Below, in pieces: positions 1-5,319 of a stretch of 5,319 nt of DNA. The DNA is taken from positions 1-5,319 of the forward strand of contig JAEMTX010000135.1 in NCBI GenBank assembly GCA_016462055.1. Reading direction: 5' to 3'. The position numbers were made by a program, and so were the translations under genes. The notes under the pieces are model-generated. The model saw only the letters and a list, made by a program, of their open reading frames with translations, did no database searches and had not been told where the DNA came from. Each line of letters starts with the position of its first letter. Position 1 is the stretch's first letter. This stretch comes from Acidimicrobiia bacterium. GTDB lineage: Bacteria; Actinomycetota; Acidimicrobiia; Acidimicrobiales; Acidimicrobilacustridaceae.

Positions 1-700
1 TGTGCTGATCCATGAACGACTTGGAATGACGCATTGTCTGGGGATTGTGGTGATGACGAAGTGAGCGATACGAAGCAAGGCCGGTTGCAGTCGACTTCCA
101 TCCACCGTCCATCGAAACGAGATTGATGTTGACGTAAATGATGAGATCGCTCTCGGCGGCGCGCTTGTTGATCTCAACTTCCTCGCCCTTTTCGGTTTCG
201 CCGATAAAGAGAAGGTTGTCGGGATCTTCTGCATCGTGATTGACGAGAAGCCCTTGCGGGGCGAATGCGTCGTAGACACGATCGCCAACTGCGTGACGAA
301 GTTCGTCTTCAGTCATGCGTCGGTGGAGTGCGAGAGCGGCGATGAGCATGACGTCATCGACGCCAGCAGCGGCTGCGAGTTCAAGCACCGCTTCGATGAC
401 GCGCTGACGAATGTCGGGTCGCTTCATTGGCGGAAGGGGCAACGAGATGTCGTCGAACGCGATCGTGAGTTTCATGCCCGGCTTAAGCAGAGCGGTAAGC
501 GGTTCACTGTCGCCGATTGGGTTCACGAGCGCGTCGCGAATGGCGCCGTCGGGGTTCTTGAGAGCTTCGATGGGCTCAGCCGGATAGATGACGCGGCTGC
601 GTCCCGGGGGAAGCTTCTCGAGACGGAAACCCTCTCCATGGTGGAAGAGAATTGGTGGCGTCGAACGATCGACGTCGAGGACGAATCCTGGTCTAGGCAC
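1..700 (-). CDS. LarA-like protein (lactate racemase N-terminal domain, DUF2088), partial
   Basis: This is the first 233 codons of a minus-strand gene that runs off the left edge. No stop occurs in frame. LarA enzymes racemise or epimerise 2-hydroxy acids using a nickel-pincer nucleotide bound to the protein. Visible motifs are FDDISLPLPPM (about 82-92), ALHRRMTEDELR (about 124-135), NHDAEDPDN (154-162), GGWKS (199-203) and HHHN (216-219). With a constant offset of 18 residues, His126, Lys202 and His218 match His108, Lys184 (pincer attachment) and His200 (nickel ligand) of Lactobacillus plantarum LarA. The position matching catalytic His174 is Ile192, so the reaction may differ from lactate racemisation. 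GTG at 700 is chosen because AAAGGA lies 8 bases upstream; an in-frame ATG at 718 has no visible ribosome binding site. The gene overlaps the upstream dehydrogenase by 8 bases and is the third gene of the operon. The cofactor genes larB, larC and larE are not in the window. Family assignment is strong; substrate is unknown. Confidence 0.88.
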   Translation of the reverse strand, partial: MPRPGFVLDVDRSTPPILFHHGEGFRLEKLPPGRSRVIYPAEPIEALKNPDGAIRDALVNPIGDSEPLTALLKPGMKLTIAFDDISLPLPPMKRPDIRQRVIEAVLELAAAAGVDDVMLIAALALHRRMTEDELRHAVGDRVYDAFAPQGLLVNHDAEDPDNLLFIGETEKGEEVEINKRAAESDLIIYVNINLVSMDGGWKSTATGLASYRSLRHHHNPQTMRHSKSFMDQH

Positions 701-1910
701 GATTTCGTTCCTTTTCATTGCGAAGGTCAAAGGCGATACGAACTGCACCGCGGCCGCCGGCGTTGGCAGCGTGGGTGATGGCGTCTTCGAAGCGGTCAAG
801 GGAGTACGTGGCACTTACGAGTCGACCAAGGTCATTGGCCGCAACAAGTTCAAAGGCAAGATCAAACGTGCGGCGAGGTTCGCCGTTCGGAAGCGTTTCG
901 GTTCCGTAGGCGTAGGCCCCGCTCATGGTGATTTCTCGTTGCCACAAACCGGTGAGGTCAACATGCACATGGCCAGGCATTCCCACCATGGTGATGCGGC
1001 CCTTCGGGCGAACAACGGTGAGTGCTTCGGCGATACTGCTCTCGCTGCCGACACAGTCGATGATGTGATCGGCACCGCCGGTGAGACGAACAATGTCACC
1101 ATCGCCGATGGCGAGTGAGCCAGTGATGCGACGAATGGGTCGAGCAATGTGACCAGAGGAGATGACATGGTCGGCCCCGAATTCACGAGCGAGTTCCTGC
1201 TGATGCGGATGTTTGGCAACCGCGATGATCGTGCACTTGCGACCGTAGCGACGCAGGGCCGCAATCGTGAGTAGTCCAAGGGCGCCAGAACCAAGCACAA
1301 CGACGGTGTCGTCTTCGGCAACGTTGGCGGCGATCGCTCCGTGTACGGCGCACGCAGTTGGTTCCACCATGACGGCGGCTTCGTCGGTCCAGTCGGCGGG
1401 AACTGCATGCAACTGGCTGACGTGGGCGATCATGCTGGTTGACCAGCCACCGCCGGTATCGCAGCAGAAGCCGCTTTGCAGGCCGGGGCTGATGTTGCCA
1501 AACGCGATGCGTTCGCAATTGCCAAGGTCGCCGCGTGCGCACGCAACACAAACCGGGTCGATGCCGCGTGTGACACAACCAAGAACGGGTTCGACAACAA
1601 CGCGCCCGGCGGGTACGCCTTCAAACTCGTGTGTGAGATCGGCAACAATTTCGTGACCCGGGATGAAAGGGAACGACACGATCGGTTCGAAATAACGCGA
1701 ACTGTTGCCGTCGATTGTTGCGAGGTCAGAGCCACAAATACCGGTGAGTCGTGGAAGGATCTCGACCCAACCAGGGCCGGGCAGTTGTGGAGTGTCAACG
1801 TTGCGGAGCCGAAGCGGCCCGACTTTGGCGCCGCCGCCGGAACTCAGACGGCCGGCGATGTTGGCTGCGGCAAACCGCGGAATGTTTCGCTCGAAGCGCA
1901 GGGCTTTCAT
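693..1910 (-). CDS. Zinc-dependent medium-chain alcohol/polyol dehydrogenase
   Basis: This 405-residue protein belongs to the medium-chain dehydrogenase superfamily, which oxidises alcohols or polyols with NAD(P)+ in the cytoplasm. The N-terminal GroES-like domain has GICGSD with Cys59, PGHE with His86 and Glu87, and VEPTACAVHG with Glu183; these fit the catalytic zinc site of sorbitol/threonine dehydrogenase-like members. Cys112, Cys121, Cys124 and Cys132 fit the structural zinc lobe, although the first gap (8 residues) is wider than the usual two. The Rossmann fold begins at VVVLGSGALG (203-212) and carries a GxGxxG motif. The start is ATG 1910, not an upstream in-frame ATG at 2027. AGGAGG lies 6 bases before ATG 1910, the ATG overlaps the preceding stop as ATGA, and the 39 residues gained by the longer start are low-complexity and would be read from the C-terminal coding region of the upstream gene. 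The substrate cannot be read from the sequence; acting with the neighbouring reductase or the LarA-like protein is an inference. Confidence 0.93.
   Translation of the reverse strand: MKALRFERNIPRFAAANIAGRLSSGGGAKVGPLRLRNVDTPQLPGPGWVEILPRLTGICGSDLATIDGNSSRYFEPIVSFPFIPGHEIVADLTHEFEGVPAGRVVVEPVLGCVTRGIDPVCVACARGDLGNCERIAFGNISPGLQSGFCCDTGGGWSTSMIAHVSQLHAVPADWTDEAAVMVEPTACAVHGAIAANVAEDDTVVVLGSGALGLLTIAALRRYGRKCTIIAVAKHPHQQELAREFGADHVISSGHIARPIRRITGSLAIGDGDIVRLTGGADHIIDCVGSESSIAEALTVVRPKGRITMVGMPGHVHVDLTGLWQREITMSGAYAYGTETLPNGEPRRTFDLAFELVAANDLGRLVSATYSLDRFEDAITHAANAGGRGAVRIAFDLRNEKERNRA
709..714 (-). promoter_or_regulatory. Ribosome binding site of the LarA-like gene
   Basis: AAAGGA on the minus strand lies 8 bases before the GTG at 700. 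It sits inside the last codons of the dehydrogenase gene. It decides the start in favour of GTG 700 over ATG 718, which has no purine-rich stretch at the right distance. Confidence 0.6.
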
Positions 1911-4264
1911 GCCGTGCCTCCTGGAACGAGCGGATTGGCGAGGCCGCCATGCGCGCCACGACGCGGACCGATGGGAATAAGGCGACGCGGCGAACCAGGA
2001 GCCTTCGAGAAGTTCTCGACCAACCAACCGCGCTTGCGAGCGAGGGTGGCGAGACGGGTTTCCGGATTCACAGCGACAGGAAAGCCAACTGCTTCAAGCA
2101 TCGGAAGGTCAGAACTGGAATCGGCATAGGCGACGGTTTCGCTGAGGCTGAGACCGTGAGACTCGGCGTAGTCGCGCAAGACCTGCGCGCGAGTTTCGCC
2201 AGTGGGCGGAACATTGCGGAGTTCTCCGTCGTACCGACCATTCGTCACATTCATCTCTGCGGCGATGATGTCGTCGAAGAGCGGGGCGAGTGGTTTCACC
2301 ACGAAATCGAGTGCGCCAGTAATAAGCACGGTGCGATGACCGGCCGCTTTGTGTTCGCGGACTCGACGGATTGCTTCGGGGAATGACTTTGACAAAATCA
2401 GTCGACTGAACATTTCGGCTGAGTCTTCGTCGATCTGTTGCAACGGGGCTCCGTCGTAACGTCGATAGAAGAAACGGAGAAAGTCGGTGCGGTCTTTTCG
2501 ATCAAGCGAGAGCAGCGAGGGCCCTTCAGCGATCATCTTCGCAATGAAGCGCAGACGCTGATCTTTCGGCATGCGTCGTGTTGCGAGATACGCATAACTG
2601 GCAACGACATTCGATGCAATGAGCGTGTTCTCAAGATCGAAGGCGGCAAGTTGACGCTCGGGAGCAAGGATCTGCCCGCGAAGTCGGTCGGTACGTGTGG
2701 GGCCAGTCTTTCCGCCGGGAGTTGTGCGGACGCGAGCGGCCTTAACGACTGACGGCAGATGGATCTCGTTGACGAACGAATCCCACTCAATGACTCGGGG
2801 ATCGAAGCAGAAGTCGCGCTGGTCGTCAGCGGTTTGGTTGCCCCACAACGCAAGGAGACGATCGAGTCCGTAAATGGCCTCGCATTCGGCGTAAGCGCCG
2901 TAAATCTCGACATACCCAAGTGCTCGCTCGGCCTCTTCACGCTTTTCTTCAACAGAAGCGCCCCACTCGGCTTGTTTGCCGCGTAAGGGAAGAGCGTTCA
3001 GAACACTTTCGGCGCGGGTCAAGGTTTTCGTGGCCCGCTCGAGTTGGGTTTTGACGCGACCACGACCGGGGAACGTCCAGGTCGGAACAATGATCGGTTG
3101 ACCCTTGGGGTCATAAAGCGGACGCTGCTGAAACCATTCGCTCACGAGATTCACGAGGCGGCGGTAATGAAGTGGGTTCTGAGAACCCGAAGCAACCTGG
3201 ATGACTTCTGGTTCGGCTTCAGGGCCCTTTGCCGCAACAGCAATGATCGCGGCGGAAACGAGATCGACGGGAATCACGTCGACAACGCCTTCGGGAACGC
3301 CAGGGAATTCCTTTAGAAGGCCGCGCGCATAACTGATGATGATCGGCTCGGCCATGCGGAAGCCGCGGATCCAACCCGGAACTGGTTCGGCAAGAGCGGA
3401 TTCGATGATCGACGGACGAACGATGCTGACGGGAACATTGCCGCGAGTTTCCACGAGAGCGCGTTCGCCGAGCGCCTTTGTGTAGGCATACGCGTCGGGC
3501 CAACCCAACGATGCGGCGCGGGCGCGACCAGCTTCGACCATGCGGTCTGCCACCCAACGGTCGCGCAGTTGCTCGGTCTTTTCGGCAAGAAGGGGAGTGC
3601 CCGCAGCGCCGAGTTCACGACGCGCTTGCTTACGGAATTCCACAAGTTTCTCAGGCGTACGGCTGATGGCTTCAGCATCACGACGGGCGCGACGTGCACC
3701 TTCAACTTCAGCGCGCCAATCAACATCGATAAAGAAATGGCTCTGATCAACAAGTTGTTCGGGAGCGGCACCGCGATGGTTGCCCGCGACGTAACACGTC
3801 GAAACGGCAACAAGATGTGGCGTAACGCCCAATTCGTTGCAGACTGCGGCGATTCGAGTGGGGCCAAGAAGGTTGACTTCAACGGCCGAATCGAGTGGGG
3901 AGTCGAAACTCACCGATGCGGCGGAGTGAATGATGGTGTCGCAACTGGCGAACATCGCACGACCGGCATCGTCGAGACCAAGCCCATCGCGGCTCACATC
4001 GCCGGCGACAGACGTAATGCGGCGGGCGGTCATCTCGGCAAAGCCCTCTTTGCCAAGTTCGGCACGCAAACGATCGAAGGCGTCGTTCTTCAGAATCTCG
4101 CGAGCCACGCGTTGTTCGACAGTGGAACGCCGACCTGGACGCACCAGCAACACGATCTCGCAATCGGGCACTGATCGGAGCAGTCGCTCAAGCAGGTTGG
4201 TGCCGAGGAAACCGGTGGTGCCGGTGATGAAGAGCCGTTTGCCGGCGAGTGCTTCACGAATCAC
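1907..4264 (-). CDS. Fatty acyl-CoA reductase-type SDR fused to HAD-IB phosphatase-like domain
   Basis: This 785-residue cytoplasmic fusion has two domains. Residues about 8-370 are an extended short-chain dehydrogenase of the fatty acyl-CoA reductase type (NAD_binding_4). It has TGTTGFLG (14-21) for nucleotide binding, Ser155/Thr156 in VSTCYV, catalytic Tyr259 and Lys263 in YAYTK, and RPSIIESA followed by PGWI and DVIPVDLV. The family reduces fatty acyl-CoA/ACP to aldehyde or alcohol with NADPH. A charged helical insertion (about 185-250) separates Ser155 from Tyr259. A helical linker of about 370-535 leads to the HAD-IB domain (about 538-750): motif I FDLENT (Asp543, Glu545), motif II ITG (Thr649), motif III GETR (Arg692) and motif IV YADSSSD (Asp715, Asp719). 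Glu545 and Arg692 replace the usual Asp and Lys. GTG 4264 is preferred because a -10-like TAAGTT ends 7 bases before it, which suits a leaderless mRNA; TTG 4270 would add two residues. This is the first gene of the operon. The substrate is unknown. Confidence 0.9.
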   Translation of the reverse strand: MIREALAGKRLFITGTTGFLGTNLLERLLRSVPDCEIVLLVRPGRRSTVEQRVAREILKNDAFDRLRAELGKEGFAEMTARRITSVAGDVSRDGLGLDDAGRAMFASCDTIIHSAASVSFDSPLDSAVEVNLLGPTRIAAVCNELGVTPHLVAVSTCYVAGNHRGAAPEQLVDQSHFFIDVDWRAEVEGARRARRDAEAISRTPEKLVEFRKQARRELGAAGTPLLAEKTEQLRDRWVADRMVEAGRARAASLGWPDAYAYTKALGERALVETRGNVPVSIVRPSIIESALAEPVPGWIRGFRMAEPIIISYARGLLKEFPGVPEGVVDVIPVDLVSAAIIAVAAKGPEAEPEVIQVASGSQNPLHYRRLVNLVSEWFQQRPLYDPKGQPIIVPTWTFPGRGRVKTQLERATKTLTRAESVLNALPLRGKQAEWGASVEEKREEAERALGYVEIYGAYAECEAIYGLDRLLALWGNQTADDQRDFCFDPRVIEWDSFVNEIHLPSVVKAARVRTTPGGKTGPTRTDRLRGQILAPERQLAAFDLENTLIASNVVASYAYLATRRMPKDQRLRFIAKMIAEGPSLLSLDRKDRTDFLRFFYRRYDGAPLQQIDEDSAEMFSRLILSKSFPEAIRRVREHKAAGHRTVLITGALDFVVKPLAPLFDDIIAAEMNVTNGRYDGELRNVPPTGETRAQVLRDYAESHGLSLSETVAYADSSSDLPMLEAVGFPVAVNPETRLATLARKRGWLVENFSKAPGSPRRLIPIGPRRGAHGGLANPLVPGGTA
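1917..1922 (-). promoter_or_regulatory. Shine-Dalgarno site of the dehydrogenase gene
   Basis: A perfect AGGAGG on the minus strand is followed by a 6-base spacer and the ATG at 1910. It is embedded in the last codons of the upstream SDR-HAD gene. With the ATGA stop/start overlap it points to translational coupling. Confidence 0.85.
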
Positions 4265-4271
4265 GAACAAA

Positions 4272-4300
4272 AACTTACCACTTGGTAAGTGAATCGTCTA
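4272..4300 (-). promoter_or_regulatory. Predicted promoter of the SDR-HAD operon
   Basis: On the minus strand, TAGACG (4300-4295) is a four-of-six match to TTGACA. A 17-base spacer follows, then TAAGTT (4277-4272), which fits the TAnnnT form of a -10 box. Seven bases separate it from the GTG at 4264, so the mRNA could start on the start codon. The palindrome at 4273-4290 covers the -10 box and most of the spacer. An alternative -10, TATAGA at 4302-4297, would place the start inside the palindrome. Confidence 0.45.
4273..4290. promoter_or_regulatory. 18-bp palindromic operator, probably for the divergent TetR protein
   Basis: ACTTACCA and TGGTAAGT are perfect 8-base inverted arms around a 2-base CT centre. 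The site lies between the divergent tetR and SDR-HAD genes. It overlaps the predicted -10 box of the minus-strand promoter and the -35 box of the plus-strand promoter, so a bound dimer could block both. Length and symmetry fit TetR-family operators, and TTACC/GGTAA half-sites resemble those of several actinobacterial TetR regulators. Binding by this particular TetR is inferred from position. Confidence 0.78.
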
Positions 4301-4304
4301 TACT
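4275..4304 (+). promoter_or_regulatory. Predicted leaderless promoter of tetR
   Basis: TATACT (4299-4304) is a good -10 box with only six bases between it and the ATG at 4311, which puts the expected transcript start on the ATG itself. TTACCA (4275-4280) is a four-of-six -35 match with an 18-base spacer and lies in the left arm of the palindrome. There is no Shine-Dalgarno sequence before the ATG, which supports a leaderless message. Confidence 0.6.
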
Positions 4305-4310
4305 TCTCTT

Positions 4311-4973
4311 ATGGCCGCCGTCGTCACCAGTCCCCCCAGGGGATCCCGAGCCGCTCGAACCAGAGCTACCGAGGACCGAATTCTGTCGGTGGCCCTTGAA
4401 TCGTTTGGCACAAAGGGCTTCGATTCGGTCTCGCTCGACGATTTGGCCGCAGATCTTGGGATCACCAAACAAGCGATCCTCTATCACTGGTCCTCGAAGC
4501 GGGCCCTGCTTGATGCGGTGATCGACCGAGCCGCTCTTGAACTCATCATCGAGTTCGACGGAGCGTTGTCGGAAGAGGGTTCAGGCTGGAGTCGTGTCGA
4601 GTCGATCGTGCGTCGCATCTTCCGCGTGGCCATGCGTCGTCCCGAACTGCTCGGGTTTATTCGCGAGATCAGCCGTATCGGTGGAGATGCCTCGTTGCGA
4701 GTGACTGCCGATCTCGAGCCGTTCGTTTCTCGTGCGACTACCTACTTCGAACGAGAAATGGACGAGGGTCGCATTCGACGTTGTGACTCAGGCTTGTTGC
4801 TTGTGTCGGCCTATTCAACTGTTCTTGGTGCGGCAACCGAAGTCGAAGTGTTACGCGCTGTTGGTATTGAACCCACATTGCGAAGCACCGTCGTGCGTCG
4901 TCGTGAGTTGTTGTCGTTTCTGCATGCGGCAATGGTTGCCCCGCAGGCGCTGAATGCTCAGGTGCCGCGGTAA
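4311..4973 (+). CDS. TetR/AcrR-family transcriptional regulator
   Basis: This 220-residue protein has the usual TetR length. Its N-terminal DNA-binding domain spans about residues 17-65: a first helix (EDRILSVALESFGTKGF, 21-37), then SVSLDDLAADLGITKQAIL and YHWSSKRALLDAV, the typical helix-turn-helix and following helix. The remaining 150 or so residues form the divergent ligand-binding and dimerisation part; the effector cannot be predicted. The gene is divergent from the SDR-HAD/dehydrogenase/LarA-like operon, and an 18-bp palindrome lies between the two start codons. It is therefore probably an autoregulated repressor of that operon (inference from arrangement). The ATG at 4311 is chosen because a -10 box sits just ahead of it and no ribosome binding site is present, so translation is probably leaderless. 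Its last 16 bases overlap the 3' end of ddl on the other strand. Confidence 0.93.
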   Translation: MAAVVTSPPRGSRAARTRATEDRILSVALESFGTKGFDSVSLDDLAADLGITKQAILYHWSSKRALLDAVIDRAALELIIEFDGALSEEGSGWSRVESIVRRIFRVAMRRPELLGFIREISRIGGDASLRVTADLEPFVSRATTYFEREMDEGRIRRCDSGLLLVSAYSTVLGAATEVEVLRAVGIEPTLRSTVVRRRELLSFLHAAMVAPQALNAQVPR

Positions 4974-5319
4974 CGAGAAACGGTGGCGTGGCGTTCGATC
5001 GCTAGGCTCACGAGTTCATCGATGAGTGCCCGGTAGGGAAGGCCGCTGGCCTGCCACATTTGCGGGTACATAGAAATCGGCGTGAATCCGGGAATCGTGT
5101 TGATTTCATTGAGTAGCCAGCCACGGCCGGGGCTCTCAAAGAAGAAATCAACCCGTGAAAGGCCTTCGGCTCGATACGCCCGAAACACCCGGCAGGCCAA
5201 TTCGCGAACTTCAGTTGCTTCGTCCTCGGAGAGAGCCGCAGGGATGTGTAATTGAGCAGCACCTGTTACATATTTGTCTTCAAAGTCGTAGAAGTCGGCG
5301 CCGGCAACGATCTCGCCGG
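4958..5319 (-). CDS. ddl: D-alanine--D-alanine ligase, C-terminal part
   Basis: This is the last 119 codons of an ATP-grasp ligase that joins two D-alanines for peptidoglycan precursor synthesis in the cytoplasm. The start lies beyond the right edge; full-length family members are about 300-370 residues. Visible motifs, numbered within the fragment, are FYDFEDKY (9-16), IPAALSED, SRVDFF with Asp57, LNEINT with Glu71 and Asn73, and PGFTPISMYP. Asp57, Glu71 and Asn73 match the magnesium ligands of E. coli DdlB (Asp257, Glu270, Asn272). Lys15 and Tyr16 match Lys215 and Tyr216; Tyr at the latter position is typical of ligases making D-Ala-D-Ala rather than D-Ala-D-Lac, which carry Phe. The TGA stop at 4958-4960 lies inside the 3' end of tetR, so the two genes converge with a 16-base overlap. 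No clear terminator is visible between them. The gene appears intact as far as it can be seen and is probably functionally unrelated to the operon. Confidence 0.95.
   Translation of the reverse strand, partial: GEIVAGADFYDFEDKYVTGAAQLHIPAALSEDEATEVRELACRVFRAYRAEGLSRVDFFFESPGRGWLLNEINTIPGFTPISMYPQMWQASGLPYRALIDELVSLAIERHATVSRYRGT

Noticed and set aside
236..778. Plus-strand open frame of 180 codons
   Set aside because: It lies antisense to the LarA-like gene, whose minus-strand frame shows family motifs throughout. The plus frame has no recognisable motif.
1911..2027. Longer N terminus for the dehydrogenase from ATG 2027
   Set aside because: The extra 39 residues are Arg/Ser/Trp-rich, come from the coding region of the upstream gene, and are ruled out by the strong AGGAGG and ATGA arrangement at 1910.
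1476..2386. Long plus-strand open frames (217 and 211 codons) over the dehydrogenase and SDR-HAD genes
   Set aside because: They overlap each other and two well-supported minus-strand genes, have no ribosome binding site or family motif, and look like by-products of GC-rich codon use.
3569..4174. Plus-strand open frame of 201 codons
   Set aside because: It is antisense to the Rossmann region of the SDR-HAD gene, where the minus frame carries the TGxxGxxG and YxxxK motifs. There is no independent support.
4960..5000. Weak GC-rich inverted repeat near the end of tetR as a terminator
   Set aside because: The arms need a G-T pair and a mismatch, the loop is long, and there is no T-run, so it is not convincing.
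4958..5200. Separate 80-residue minus-strand protein starting at 5200
   Set aside because: The same frame continues open to the right edge with further D-Ala-D-Ala ligase motifs, including FYDFEDKY, so it is the end of a longer ddl gene.
1..5319. tRNA or rRNA genes, CRISPR array, insertion sequence or direct repeats
   Set aside because: None was seen by eye; all but 46 bases are covered by coding regions and no repeated units stood out.

Overview
The window looks like a piece of an actinobacterial chromosome, possibly from the Acidimicrobiia. It is coding-dense and moderately GC-rich, with overlapping genes, GTG starts and apparently leaderless promoters. The taxonomic guess rests on gene style and on remembered resemblance of the dehydrogenase and LarA-like proteins to actinobacterial homologues, so it is soft.

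Layout: positions 1-4264 hold a tightly packed minus-strand operon, read from right to left. The first gene (4264-1907) is a two-domain protein with an N-terminal fatty acyl-CoA reductase-type extended SDR and a C-terminal HAD-IB phosphatase-like domain. The second (1910-693) is a zinc-dependent medium-chain alcohol/polyol dehydrogenase, joined to the first by an ATGA overlap. The third (700 to the left edge) is the N-terminal part of a LarA-like protein of the nickel-pincer lactate racemase family, overlapping the second by 8 bases. A 46-base gap (4265-4310) is the only non-coding DNA in the window. It carries an 18-bp palindrome between two divergent promoters. To its right, on the plus strand, is a TetR-family regulator (4311-4973). 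The right end (4958-5319, minus strand) is the C-terminal third of D-alanine--D-alanine ligase, which overlaps the tetR 3' end tail to tail by 16 bases.

Working model (inference): the TetR protein binds the palindrome and controls itself and the three-gene operon. The operon combines a carboxyl/aldehyde-type reductase fused to a phosphatase-like domain, an alcohol dehydrogenase and a LarA-like epimerase. This suggests a pathway acting on an acyl, hydroxy-acid or alcohol substrate, but no substrate can be read from the sequence.

The most interesting points are the LarA homologue that appears to lack one of the two catalytic histidines while keeping the other key residues in exact register, the altered HAD active site of the fusion protein (D-x-E-x-T, and Arg where Lys is expected), and the compact operator/promoter architecture. 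Ddl is a housekeeping peptidoglycan enzyme and is probably unrelated to the operon.
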